NCBI RefSeq assembly: GCF_013001275.1
Contig: NZ_JABDMV010000136.1
Location: 1 to 50,481, forward strand
Direction of reading: 5' to 3'
Length of the DNA: 50,481 nt
Origin: Flaviramulus sp.
Lineage (GTDB): Bacteria; Bacteroidota; Bacteroidia; Flavobacteriales; Flavobacteriaceae
The stretch's first letter is position 1; each line of letters opens with the position of its first letter. A program made the translations under genes and the position numbers. Below the pieces are notes generated by a model. That model was not told the DNA's origin. It ran no database searches and saw only the letters and a list, made by a program, of their open reading frames with translations. This document shows positions 42,801 through 50,481 of the stretch, in pieces.

Positions 42801-44740
42801 GCCCTCAAACTATATATGTACGTGTTGAAAACATAACAGATCCAAGTTGTTTCGGAACAGATTCATTTATTTTACAAGTTTCACCAGATCCTATATATAA
42901 TACGGTTATAGATTATTTAGTATGTGATGATGATAGTAATGATGGTAAAAATGTATTTGATTTAAGTGAAAAAATTGCAGAAATTTCACAAGGGTCTCCT
43001 GATGTACTTAACATCTCTTTTCACTTAACTACCGGAGAAGCAGATAATAATACAAATCCGTTACCTTTAAGTTATACGAATGCAACGAATCCACAAAGTC
43101 TTTATATTAGAATAGAAAGCGAAGATTCATTATGCCATATTGTTGAAGAATTAGGTATTAATATTATTTCAACACCAGATATCACAGAAGTTTCATCGCC
43201 ATTAGTAGAGTGTGATTCTGATTATGATACCTATACGGTATTTGATTTAACCACGGCTGATTTTGAGATTTTAGATAGAGTACAAAGCAACCTCATTATA
43301 AATTACTTTGAAAATTTAAATGATATTAATCAAAATGATGGATTAGATAATTCCAACGAAATTTCTGATCCTGCAAATTATATTTCAAATACAAATACAG
43401 TTTATATTAAAGTGGCAAACACCCTTACAGGATGCTTCAGTGTAATAAATTTAGATTTAGTTGTGAATTTACCTCCTCCAATTAATACTATTGGAACTAT
43501 TAATATTTGTGATAATGATACAGATACCTATGATTTATTGCTAGTTGATTCATTGATAGTTAATGACTCTTCCGAAGTAAACATTTCTTATCATGCCACA
43601 CAAACTGATGCTGATGATAATTTGTCACCTTTAAATAATACATACAATTATACATCAAGTAATCATACAATATTTATTCGAGTATCTGATATCTCAACGG
43701 ATTGCCATATCACATCTTCGTTTAATTTGCAAATAAATGCCAACCCAACACCGAATATTCCACCTAACATTACTGATTGTGATGACGATTTTGATGGCTA
43801 CTTAGTTTTCGATTTATCATCTCAAGATCCTACTATTTTAGGCACATTAAGTGCCTCAAACTACACTGTAACTTATTACAATGAACTGGCTGACGCTGAA
43901 AATAAAACTAACATAATAGAAAAAATGCATTCAGCTTATAACGGTGAATTAATATATGCTAGATTAGAAAATAATAGCACTGGATGCTATGGTTTAACAC
44001 AATTTAATACTTTTGTAAACCCTTTACCTATTATTCCTATAAACGATATTGTACCTCTATGTAATAATGATTTACCTTTAATAATTGATGCTTATACAGG
44101 TAATATAGATGACACCTATTTATGGTCTACAGGTGAAACAACCTCACAAATTCAATTAGATGATCCATCTCAAATTGGTAATTATTGGGTAACAGCAACG
44201 ACTCCAAATTCAACCTCAAATGATTGTTTTAATACTAAGAATTTTAGTGTAGTTGAATCTGCTCAAGCCAATATAAATTTTACAACTACGGTCGATTTTG
44301 CTGACCCAAATAACATTACAGTTAATATAAGTGGCATAGGTAATTACGTCTTTATATTAGATGATGGCGAACCACAAACCTCCAATATTTTTGAAAACGT
44401 TACCTATGGACTTCATGTTGTTACAGTCAGAGATTTAAATGGTTGTGATGATGTTACCACCGAAGTAATAGTTGTAGATATCCCAAAATTTTTCACTCCT
44501 AACAATGACAATGTTTTTGATACGTGGCATATCGCTGGTGTGACTGAAATACCTGGAACAATCGTTTACATTTATAACAGATATGGTAAGCTTCTAAAAA
44601 CCTTACCACATACCTCTTTAGGATGGGACGGTACTTTTAATGGGCAAAATATGCCTTCAGATGATTACTGGTTTTTAGCTAAAGTTATGCAAAATGGAAA
44701 TGCATTTGATATAAAAGGTCATTTTGCATTAAAACGTTAA
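39854..44740 (+). CDS. Giant T9SS type B cargo protein with eleven tandem repeats
   Basis: The 1628-residue exported protein has a signal peptide (MRLIYYILFTLLFGSNFAFS). Residues about 25-270 are a choice-of-anchor L domain (FQSGIMLSTGGAQSGGNAE, FQFNYLLASEEYFG, TYHIKLIIADQTDGTFDSA). An Ig-like segment follows. From about 345 to 1395 I count eleven repeats of about 95 residues, each starting with a Cys-Asp motif (LCDDPSGDS, ICDGDDNPDG, ACDTDLDGNA, LCDDNDDSTD, YCDYDDDGIA, VCDNDQDGFS, ICEDDGDAFA, VCDDDSNDGK, ECDSDYDTYT, ICDNDTDTYD, DCDDDFDGYL) and ending with a strand near TGCF or similar. A last Ig-like part precedes the type B sorting domain (PKFFTPNNDNVFDTW, GWDGTFNGQNMPSDDYWF). Confidence 0.92.
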   Translation: MRLIYYILFTLLFGSNFAFSQKISVDDSVDLQTLIQDNLVDGCVQINNISTFVNGNSHGFPSYAYFDKASSNFPFQSGIMLSTGGAQSGGNAERTPTLSEGSSTWGTDPDLETALGITNTVNATSIEFDFVSISNQFQFNYLLASEEYFGINPCQFSDGFVFLIKEAGTAAPYQNIALIPGTSTPVNTNTIHDEIFGVCAAQNDQYFDGYNVGDTNYNGRTTVLTAFGNILPNVTYHIKLIIADQTDGTFDSAVFIEGDSFRILDLGEDISTCAGFVTLDANIQNPLASYAWYLNGTIITGAINSTYNATQDGTYKVEVSVPVNGSNCVEEDEIVVTLNTEEPINPISDYQLCDDPSGDSIEIFDLSTKDAELIANIPFTNFEFSYHLSDSDSRNNLNPIIAPIPNTTNPQSIYVRIDDLDSNCFSYTTFNLIVNPVPDVVTPTDLEICDGDDNPDGYAIIYLSQKDDEITAGNSDLLVTYHYNSNDADTGNNPIPVPYINTNTPTDRVYVRTINTTTGCVNTTTLDVNVTISPIVNRETQYLDACDTDLDGNATFDLTEVIADILAGLTGASTTFHSSYTDAETGDNVIADETNYEFTNAVLEPGSATIYLRVVDDSTGCFSIVPFEIHTNLLLTGTDTGDFALCDDNDDSTDTLNFDLNIVENYIANDLPNPITVTFFETETDRDNNTNPLDKSQLYEAISPQVLYISIEDGNCIENTEITLLVNPILLFSFQRFSYCDYDDDGIASIDLHSFDSILTGGNTNFSVSYFLTDADAQNNNTANQLPPFYNNTNSVETLYARIESVNSGCATVNPFEIEVLVAPSTNQPTNIIVCDNDQDGFSIINLNNKIPEIVPSTAGLNIDFYTSFEDADTNTNTIPVADRNGYNTDTKTIYVRVEDTVSGTGCYAIVSFEVIVNTLPDFPNISNYQICEDDGDAFADFLLVEKDEEILNGQTGKEVFYFEDSAFTMPIDKNAIYRNTTSPQTIYVRVENITDPSCFGTDSFILQVSPDPIYNTVIDYLVCDDDSNDGKNVFDLSEKIAEISQGSPDVLNISFHLTTGEADNNTNPLPLSYTNATNPQSLYIRIESEDSLCHIVEELGINIISTPDITEVSSPLVECDSDYDTYTVFDLTTADFEILDRVQSNLIINYFENLNDINQNDGLDNSNEISDPANYISNTNTVYIKVANTLTGCFSVINLDLVVNLPPPINTIGTINICDNDTDTYDLLLVDSLIVNDSSEVNISYHATQTDADDNLSPLNNTYNYTSSNHTIFIRVSDISTDCHITSSFNLQINANPTPNIPPNITDCDDDFDGYLVFDLSSQDPTILGTLSASNYTVTYYNELADAENKTNIIEKMHSAYNGELIYARLENNSTGCYGLTQFNTFVNPLPIIPINDIVPLCNNDLPLIIDAYTGNIDDTYLWSTGETTSQIQLDDPSQIGNYWVTATTPNSTSNDCFNTKNFSVVESAQANINFTTTVDFADPNNITVNISGIGNYVFILDDGEPQTSNIFENVTYGLHVVTVRDLNGCDDVTTEVIVVDIPKFFTPNNDNVFDTWHIAGVTEIPGTIVYIYNRYGKLLKTLPHTSLGWDGTFNGQNMPSDDYWFLAKVMQNGNAFDIKGHFALKR

Positions 44741-44786
44741 CTTTTTTACTTTAAAAATTCTGAGTTTTATTGTTTAATTTAGCTAA

Positions 44787-46790
44787 ATGCAATTTAAAAT
44801 TGAATCAGAATTTAGTCCAACAGGGGATCAACCTGAAGCTATAAAACAACTTGTAAATGGTATTAATTCCAAAGAAAAATACCAAACACTTCTTGGTGTA
44901 ACTGGTTCAGGAAAAACATTTACGGTTGCCAATGTTATAGAAGAAATACAAAAACCAACATTAGTTTTAGCCCATAATAAAACATTAGCAGCTCAGTTAT
45001 ACTCGGAGTTTAAACAGTTTTTCCCTAATAATGCTGTTGAATATTTTGTTTCTTATTATGACTATTATCAACCAGAAGCATATATCCCAGTTTCCGGAGT
45101 TTACATAGAAAAAGATTTATCTATAAATGAAGAGATTGAAAAAATGCGTTTAAGCGCAACATCATCCCTCCTTTCAGGAAGACGTGATGTGCTCGTTGTA
45201 GCATCAGTTTCTTGTATTTATGGCATTGGGAATCCAGTAGAATTTCAAAAAAATGTAATCACTCTAAAAAGGGACCAAGTTATTTCGCGAACTAAACTGT
45301 TACATCAGTTAGTTCAAAGTTTATATTCAAGAACAGAAAGTGAATTTAAACACGGTAATTTCAGAATAAAAGGAGATACAGTTGACATTTTCCCTAGTTA
45401 TGCTGACGATGCATTTAGAATTCATTTTTTTGGGGACGAGATTGAAGATATTGAATCCTTCAATATACAAACCAATCAAGTAGTTGAAAAGTACGACCTA
45501 CTTACTATCTATCCAGCAAACATGTTTGTAACATCACCGGATGTGCTACAAGGTGCGATTAAAGAGATACAAGATGATCTTGTTAAGCAACATGATTATT
45601 TTAAAGAAATAGGCAAACATCTGGAAGCTAAACGCTTAAAAGAACGTACTGAATTCGATTTGGAAATGATTAGGGAATTAGGGTACTGCTCCGGTATTGA
45701 AAACTACTCACGATACTTAGATAGACGACTACCTGGAACACGTCCTTTTTGCTTGCTAGATTATTTCCCCGAAGATTATTTAATGGTTGTTGATGAAAGT
45801 CATGTTACTATTTCACAAGTTCATGCTATGTATGGTGGAGATAGAAGCAGAAAAGAAAATCTTGTTGAATATGGATTTAGGTTACCTGCTGCGATGGATA
45901 ATCGCCCTTTAAAGTTCGAGGAATTTGAAGCGATTCAAAATCAAGTAATTTATGTAAGTGCGACACCAGCTGATTACGAATTGCAAAAATCAGATGGTGT
46001 ATATGTGGAACAAGTGATTCGTCCCACCGGACTTTTGGACCCCGTAATTGAGGTGCGACCTAGTTTAAATCAAATTGATGATTTAATTGAAGAAATCCAA
46101 CAACGCGTTGAAAAAGACGAACGTACTTTGGTAACCACATTAACCAAGCGAATGGCCGAAGAATTAACAAAGTATCTAGATAGAATACAAATTAGATGTA
46201 GGTATATTCACAGCGATGTTGATACATTAGAGCGTGTAGAAATTATGCAAGATTTACGTAAAGGCTTGTTTGATGTTTTAGTTGGTGTGAATTTATTGAG
46301 AGAAGGATTAGATTTACCCGAAGTATCTTTGGTGGCTATTTTAGATGCCGATAAGGAAGGATTTTTACGTTCTGCGCGCTCTTTAACACAAACCGTGGGT
46401 AGAGCTGCAAGAAATCTTAATGGAAAGGCTATTATGTATGCAGATAAAATTACCAAAAGCATGCACAAAACGATTGATGAAACGGAATACAGACGCGAAA
46501 AGCAGATTGCCTACAATACTAAACATAATTTAATTCCAAAAGCACTTAATAAAAGTTTAGATAATGCTTTGTCAAAAAATTCAATAAGTACTTATAGCTA
46601 TCAATTGGAAGCTGCAAAAGCGGCAGAACCTGAAAGCGAATATTTAAACAAGGGTGAATTAGAAAAGAAAATAAGAGACAAGCGGAAACTAATGGAAGAA
46701 GCGGCTAAAGCCCTCGATTTTATTGTTGCAGCAAAGCTACGAGACGATATAAAAAACTATCAAAATAAACTAGAAAAGCTAAAGGTTTAA
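44787..46790 (+). CDS. uvrB: Excinuclease ABC subunit B
   Basis: UvrB is the damage-verifying helicase of nucleotide excision repair. Walker A is GVTGSGKTF (37-45), the beta-hairpin region follows FVSYYDYYQPEAYIP, the DEAD-type motif is LMVVDESHVT, and helicase motifs VSATPADYE, VTTLTKRMAEELT, GVNLLREGLDLPEV and QTVGRAARN are all present. A C-terminal UVR domain (KLMEEAAKALDFIVAAKLRD) contacts UvrC. The 667 residues are standard. It is transcribed alone, and its stop lies inside a terminator hairpin. Confidence 0.98.
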   Translation: MQFKIESEFSPTGDQPEAIKQLVNGINSKEKYQTLLGVTGSGKTFTVANVIEEIQKPTLVLAHNKTLAAQLYSEFKQFFPNNAVEYFVSYYDYYQPEAYIPVSGVYIEKDLSINEEIEKMRLSATSSLLSGRRDVLVVASVSCIYGIGNPVEFQKNVITLKRDQVISRTKLLHQLVQSLYSRTESEFKHGNFRIKGDTVDIFPSYADDAFRIHFFGDEIEDIESFNIQTNQVVEKYDLLTIYPANMFVTSPDVLQGAIKEIQDDLVKQHDYFKEIGKHLEAKRLKERTEFDLEMIRELGYCSGIENYSRYLDRRLPGTRPFCLLDYFPEDYLMVVDESHVTISQVHAMYGGDRSRKENLVEYGFRLPAAMDNRPLKFEEFEAIQNQVIYVSATPADYELQKSDGVYVEQVIRPTGLLDPVIEVRPSLNQIDDLIEEIQQRVEKDERTLVTTLTKRMAEELTKYLDRIQIRCRYIHSDVDTLERVEIMQDLRKGLFDVLVGVNLLREGLDLPEVSLVAILDADKEGFLRSARSLTQTVGRAARNLNGKAIMYADKITKSMHKTIDETEYRREKQIAYNTKHNLIPKALNKSLDNALSKNSISTYSYQLEAAKAAEPESEYLNKGELEKKIRDKRKLMEEAAKALDFIVAAKLRDDIKNYQNKLEKLKV

Positions 46791-46803
46791 CCCTTTAGCT
46801 TTT
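46774..46803 (+). terminator. Terminator overlapping the uvrB stop codon
   Basis: AAAAGCTAAAGG (46774-46785) pairs with its exact complement (46792-46803) across the loop TTTAAC, which includes the stop TAA (46788-46790). The stem ends in a T run. Confidence 0.8.
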
Positions 46804-46884
46804 AAATAATCCGCATTACAATAATTTAAAAATCAACACTAAAAATTTTCCTTTTGAAGGAATGTCTGTAAGACACAATGGGGA

Positions 46885-47301
46885 TTAGTTATATTGTGTT
46901 TTAAAAATATCTATTAATACATCAGGTGGCACTATTTTGTTTGGGAAACTTTCCATTAAGTATAGTACTTTGGTTATAGATTCATGGCTTAATCCCATTC
47001 TTAATCCAAAATTATATAATTTAATAGCCCCAGAACTATTATTGTTTTCTTCACCATATACTTGCTCAATATTCATTAGTAAAACCAATCTGTGAAACTG
47101 AACAATTCGTTCACTATGAGATTTTAAATGTGTATATGTTACTGGATTTTCAATTAAGTATTCAAAATCTGATCGAGAAATATCAAGCTGTTTTGCCACT
47201 CCGAGCAAAAAGTTGTATTCTATCTTCTTTAAGTCTTTATCGTATTTTGCAAAAGCTATCATTTCAGACAAAAGACTTAGTTTTTCTAGTCTATTAACCA
47301 T
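46885..47301 (-). CDS. Small helical protein, possibly TerB-like
   Basis: The 138-residue soluble protein is helical throughout: LSLLSEMIAFAKYDKDLKKIEYNFLLGVAKQLDISRSDFEYLI (part: FLLGVAKQLDISRSDFEYL) resembles TerB-like proteins, in which an acidic first helix is followed by a second helical repeat. The TerB metal residues are not clearly conserved, so the match is only tentative. No signal or membrane segment. It is convergent with uvrB and alone on its strand. Confidence 0.6.
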   Translation of the reverse strand: MVNRLEKLSLLSEMIAFAKYDKDLKKIEYNFLLGVAKQLDISRSDFEYLIENPVTYTHLKSHSERIVQFHRLVLLMNIEQVYGEENNNSSGAIKLYNFGLRMGLSHESITKVLYLMESFPNKIVPPDVLIDIFKTQYN

Positions 47302-47671
47302 TTTTTTAAGGGATTAATTAATTGTTATATAAAGTTAAGTACAAAAGGCATTTATTAATCCTATATAAATTGTAGATTGTCGAAAAACATATTGCGTTTA
47401 ATCGAATATATTATTTACTTCATCTCCTCTAAATATTTTTTCATCTTATTAATTGGCATTTCATCTTTTTTTAAAATTTATCATTTGCGAAAATATAAGT
47501 ATATAACTGTTTAATTTTCAGTTATTTATATTTTATTTTTTGAGAGTAAATTCTTCATAAGTAAAAATTATATTTAAAGTATCTTTACTGAAAGTTGAAA
47601 AACGCTAAAAAGAGCATTTGTTTTTCTGAAATCGATGAACGGTAGCTAAGAAAAAGACTAATATAATAGAT
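47302..47671. other. 370 bp AT-rich intergenic region
   Basis: It separates two divergent genes. I see no RNA gene, long hairpin or convincing promoter. A 14-codon minus-strand frame (47415-47459) is too short to support. The bases just before the DUF1456 ATG hold no TAnnTTTG box. Confidence 0.5.
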
Positions 47672-47959
47672 ATGACAAACAACGATATTTTAAAAAAATT
47701 ACGTGTAGCTTTAAAACTAAGAGATGATGATATTGTGAAAATTTTAGAGTTAGTCGACTTTAGAATTTCAAAAAGTGAATTGGGAGCTTTTTTTAGAAAA
47801 GAAGATCACCCGAAGTATATGGAATGCGGAGATCAAATTTTACGTAATTTTTTAAATGGCTTAGTAATTCACTTTCGCGGACCACTACCCAAAAAAGAAC
47901 CAAATAAAAACATTGAAAAGCCAAAACCAGATTTTACAAAACAAAAAAAGAGCAACTAA
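47672..47959 (+). CDS. DUF1456 family protein, single-repeat form
   Basis: The 95-residue protein MTNNDILKKLRVALKLRDDD...ECGDQILRNFLNGL belongs to DUF1456 (YehS). YehS of E. coli has two copies of this helical repeat in about 156 residues; this protein has one, closest to the second copy (CGDQ-LR-FL-GL), followed by a basic Lys/Pro tail. The function is unknown. The stop codon lies inside a strong palindromic terminator shared with convergent sucC. Confidence 0.85.
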   Translation: MTNNDILKKLRVALKLRDDDIVKILELVDFRISKSELGAFFRKEDHPKYMECGDQILRNFLNGLVIHFRGPLPKKEPNKNIEKPKPDFTKQKKSN

Positions 47960-47977
47960 ATTTAGTTGCTCTTTTTT
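47944..47977. terminator. Bidirectional terminator, 34-base perfect palindrome
   Basis: Arms of 17 bases (AAAAAAGAGCAACTAAA and its complement) meet at 47960/47961 with A and T tracts outside. It covers the DUF1456 stop codon and lies 20 bp from the sucC stop, serving both convergent genes. Confidence 0.92.
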
Positions 47978-47996
47978 AAATATGTTACTAATAAAA

Positions 47997-49187
47997 TTAA
48001 CTTAATACTTTTTGTACTTTATCTGCAGCTTCTTGGAATTCGGTAGCACTCATAACATCCAGTCCTGAGTTATCTATTAATTCTTTAGCGATATCTGCAT
48101 TAGTCCCCTGTAAACGAACTATTATTGGAACATTTATAGTTCCCATATTTCTATAAGCGTCTATAACACCTTGCGCTACACGATCGCATCGAACAATACC
48201 TCCAAAAATATTTATGAGAATCGCTTTTACAGCTGGGTCTTTTAATATAATCTTAAACGCAGCTTCAACTCTTGCAGCATCCGCAGTACCACCTACATCT
48301 AAAAAGTTGGCCGGCTCGCCTCCTGCTTGTTTAATTAAATCCATAGTTGCCATGGCTAATCCTGCTCCGTTAACCATACATCCAACATTACCATCAAGGT
48401 CAACATAATTTAAACCAAGTTCTCCAGCTTCCACTTCAATTGCGCTTTCTTCACGTACATCTCGTAAATCAACATAATTTTTATGTCTAAAAAGTGCATT
48501 ATCATCTATAGTAACTTTTGCATCAACTGCCATTATTTTGTTATCACTCGTTTTTAACACCGGGTTAATTTCGAACAATGACGAATCAGATTTCACATAA
48601 GCAGTATAAAGATTAGACACAAATTTTGTCATTTCTTTAAATGCTAAACCCGATAACCCTAAATTAAATGCAATACGTCTTGCTTGAAATGGCAATAAAC
48701 CAACTGCAGGGTCAATTTCTTCATTAAAAATTAAATGCGGGGTTTCTTCAGCAACCGTTTCAATATCCATACCGCCTTCAGTTGAATACATAATCATATT
48801 ACGACCTGTACCTCTATTTAATAATACAGACATGTAAAATTCATTTGTTTCACTATCACCTGGATAATATACATCTTCAGCAACTAAAACTTGGTGCACA
48901 CGCTTACCTTGAGCAGAAGTTTGCGGAGTAATTAAATCCATTCCGATAATTTTTCCTGCGATTTCCTCAACTTCTTTAAGGTTTTTTGCAAGTTTTACAC
49001 CACCTCCTTTACCTCGTCCACCAGCATGCACTTGTGCTTTTATAACATGCCAACTTGTTCCGGTCTCATTAGTTAATTGTTTTGCAGCGGCAACTGCTTC
49101 TTGTGCATTTTGAGCAACAATACCACGTTGGATACGTACTCCAAAACTGTTTAAAATTTCTTTACCTTGATATTCGTGTAAATTCAT
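47997..49187 (-). CDS. sucC: Succinate--CoA ligase, beta subunit
   Basis: SucC with SucD makes ATP or GTP from succinyl-CoA in the TCA cycle. The 396 residues start MNLHEYQGKEILNSFGV, the ATP-grasp domain has KAQVHAGGRGKGGGVKLAKN, and the C-terminal domain carries GNVGCMVNGAGLAMATMD, FLDVGGTA and NIFGGIVRCD. Length is normal. sucD is not adjacent on either side. A TACATTTG -7 box precedes it on the minus strand. Confidence 0.97.
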   Translation of the reverse strand: MNLHEYQGKEILNSFGVRIQRGIVAQNAQEAVAAAKQLTNETGTSWHVIKAQVHAGGRGKGGGVKLAKNLKEVEEIAGKIIGMDLITPQTSAQGKRVHQVLVAEDVYYPGDSETNEFYMSVLLNRGTGRNMIMYSTEGGMDIETVAEETPHLIFNEEIDPAVGLLPFQARRIAFNLGLSGLAFKEMTKFVSNLYTAYVKSDSSLFEINPVLKTSDNKIMAVDAKVTIDDNALFRHKNYVDLRDVREESAIEVEAGELGLNYVDLDGNVGCMVNGAGLAMATMDLIKQAGGEPANFLDVGGTADAARVEAAFKIILKDPAVKAILINIFGGIVRCDRVAQGVIDAYRNMGTINVPIIVRLQGTNADIAKELIDNSGLDVMSATEFQEAADKVQKVLS

Positions 49188-49212
49188 AACTTGCTTAATA
49201 GTTTAAGATTCA

Positions 49213-49220
49213 CAAATGTA
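49213..49220 (-). promoter_or_regulatory. -7 box of sucC
   Basis: On the minus strand TACATTTG fits TAnnTTTG, 25 bp before the sucC ATG. No clear -33 TTG. Confidence 0.5.
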
Positions 49221-49360
49221 AATAATAGGCTTTACTTACCCTAATAATTAATTATTAAAACTTTTATAATACCAAAAGAATTTTACATTGTTATATAATT
49301 AACAAATTGTTTAATTTGTAGTATTTTTTGATGAATTATTTTTATTTTGAATTAAAGAAA

Positions 49361-49368
49361 TATCTTTG
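49361..49368 (+). promoter_or_regulatory. -7 box of lysA
   Basis: TATCTTTG fits TAnnTTTG and lies 17 bp before the lysA ATG. The -33 element is not clear. Confidence 0.5.
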
Positions 49369-49385
49369 ATAAAAATTTAAACTTT

Positions 49386-50481
49386 ATGACAGAGAGTCAA
49401 TTACTAAAAGTAGCCCAAGAATTTGGTAGTCCAGTATATGTATATGATGCAGAAAAAATTCAATCACAATACCAAAGACTTACAAACGCTTTTAAAAACG
49501 TAAAGAAATTAAAAATTAACTATGCTGTTAAAGCATTATCTAATATATCTATTTTAAAGCTTTTTAACTCACTTGGGTCCGGAATTGATACGGTTTCTAT
49601 TCAAGAGGTCCAATTAGGTTTAGCAGCTGGTTTTAAACCAAATCAGATTATTTTTACACCTAATGGTGTTTCTTTATCCGAAATTGAAGAAGCCGCAAAA
49701 CTTGGTGTTGAAATAAATATTGATAATTTATCAATTCTAGAACAATTTGGAACAAAACATCCTAAAGTTCCAGTTTGTATTCGTATAAATCCGCATGTGA
49801 TGGCCGGAGGTAATGCTAACATTTCTGTTGGACATATTGACTCTAAATTTGGAATATCCATTCATCAAATACCTCATATTTTAAGAATTGTAGAAAACAC
49901 CAAAATGACTATAAATGGCATCCACATGCATACTGGAAGCGATATTCTAGATATTGAAGTATTTTTATACGCTAGTGAAATTTTGTTTGAAACCGCTAAA
50001 CAATTTAAAAATTTAGACTTTATCGATTTTGGTTCTGGTTTTAAAGTACCTTATAAAGTAGGAGATATTGAAACTAATATTGAAGAATTAGGCAAAAAAT
50101 TATCTAATAGATTTAATGCCTTCTGTAAAGAATACGGTAAAGACTTAACGTTAGCTTTTGAGCCAGGTAAATTTTTAGTTAGCGAATCGGGTAGTTTTTT
50201 AACTAAAGTTAATGCGGTTAAACAAACTACTTCAACAGTTTTCGCACAAGTTGATTCAGGTTTTAACCATTTAATTCGTCCAATGTTTTATGGGTCACAT
50301 CACGATATTTCCAATATTTCTAACCAAAAAGGGCGTGAGCGATTTTATACCGTAGTTGGATATATATGTGAAACTGACACTTTTGGAAATAACCGGAGAA
50401 TTAATGAAATTAATGAAGGCGATATTTTATGTTTTAAAAATGCAGGTGCATATTGCTTTTCTATGGCAAGTAATTATAATT
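49386..50481 (+). CDS. lysA: Diaminopimelate decarboxylase, partial (runs off the window)
   Basis: LysA is a PLP enzyme that decarboxylates meso-diaminopimelate to lysine. The frame is open from ATG 49386 to the window edge, 365 codons with the C terminus missing. The PLP lysine is Lys 49 in NYAVKAL; further features are GIHMHTGSDI, the glycine-rich phosphate site FIDFGSGFKVPY, AFEPGKFLV, and the late CETDTFG and NAGAYCFSMASNYN stretches, so only a few dozen residues are lost. With dapD it marks the diaminopimelate route, though the genes are 25 kb apart. Confidence 0.95.
   Translation, partial: MTESQLLKVAQEFGSPVYVYDAEKIQSQYQRLTNAFKNVKKLKINYAVKALSNISILKLFNSLGSGIDTVSIQEVQLGLAAGFKPNQIIFTPNGVSLSEIEEAAKLGVEINIDNLSILEQFGTKHPKVPVCIRINPHVMAGGNANISVGHIDSKFGISIHQIPHILRIVENTKMTINGIHMHTGSDILDIEVFLYASEILFETAKQFKNLDFIDFGSGFKVPYKVGDIETNIEELGKKLSNRFNAFCKEYGKDLTLAFEPGKFLVSESGSFLTKVNAVKQTTSTVFAQVDSGFNHLIRPMFYGSHHDISNISNQKGRERFYTVVGYICETDTFGNNRRINEINEGDILCFKNAGAYCFSMASNYN

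Noticed and set aside
39854-44740. Large shadow open frames on the opposite strand or in other frames of the long genes
   Set aside because: They have no start context or family match. The forward frame with signal peptide, repeats and sorting domain explains the DNA.
47415-47459. A 14-codon minus-strand frame (MPINKMKKYLEEMK)
   Set aside because: It is too short, has no promoter or family match, and is preceded by a stop only six codons upstream.
1-50481. CRISPR array, prophage, integron or toxin-antitoxin system
   Set aside because: No regularly spaced repeats, no phage structural or integrase genes and no recognisable small toxin-antitoxin gene pair were seen on either strand.

Overview
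The window is a 50 kb stretch of chromosome from a marine-type member of the Flavobacteriaceae (Bacteroidota). The evidence is strong AT bias; Bacteroidota promoter signatures (TTG, about 20 bp, TAnnTTTG) in front of many genes; almost no Shine-Dalgarno sequences; two very large proteins with the type IX secretion (T9SS) type B C-terminal domain; a Flavo-1-like structured RNA; and family-typical gene orders (tgt-lptG-EamA-accA-dnaB, ruvX-def-DUF5606, thrS-infC-rpmI-rplT). No plasmid, phage, insertion sequence or CRISPR array was seen. The region reads as core genome with a few accessory islands.

Layout. 1-3.7 kb: a Flavo-1-like RNA, then the translation operon thrS-infC-rpmI-rplT; infC starts at a non-canonical AUA codon. 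3.8-5.6 kb: a Cof-type phosphatase, a frameshifted yjbQ and a small lipoprotein. 5.6-12.8 kb (minus strand): an exported amidotransferase-like protein, dnaB, accA, an EamA transporter, an LptF/LptG permease and tgt. 12.9-16.0 kb: an outer-membrane barrel, an FKBP lipoprotein with calcium-type repeats, an S4 protein, a phosphoribosyltransferase and aroK. 16.1-16.3 kb: tRNA-Lys(TTT) and tRNA-Leu(GAG), separated by a terminator-like hairpin. 16.4-20.9 kb: a carotenoid (probably zeaxanthin) cluster, crtI-crtB-crtZ-crtY, behind a MerR regulator carrying the residues of a coenzyme-B12 photoreceptor. 20.9-22.9 kb (minus): DUF5606, def, ruvX and a small exported protein.

23.2-30.0 kb: dapD, then a compact glycan (probably lipopolysaccharide core) island with one GT9, four GT2 glycosyltransferases, one LPS-kinase-like protein and one methyltransferase. 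30.0-34.0 kb: tsaC/sua5, an HD-domain CCA-adding-type enzyme, a GNAT gene broken by an in-frame stop, heme A synthase and a PRiA4-ORF3-type protein. 34.0-36.9 kb: an unnamed protein with a protein-kinase-like residue pattern, then a two-gene ABC exporter. 37-44.7 kb: two adjacent T9SS cargo proteins of 918 and 1628 residues built from the same repeat module (2 versus 11 copies). 44.8-50.5 kb: uvrB, a possible TerB-like protein, a half-length DUF1456 protein, sucC and lysA, which runs off the right edge.

Working together: the carotenoid operon and its regulator form a likely light-controlled pigment circuit. The glycan island, the LptF/LptG permease and the T9SS cargo all serve the outer surface. 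dapD and lysA belong to the diaminopimelate/lysine pathway. Points most worth a second look are the B12-type regulator with its repeated operator-like boxes, the kinase-like orphan, the SSB-like tail on DnaB, the zinc-site-less Tgt, the two single-lesion pseudogenes, the AUA start of infC and the 2-versus-11 repeat expansion.
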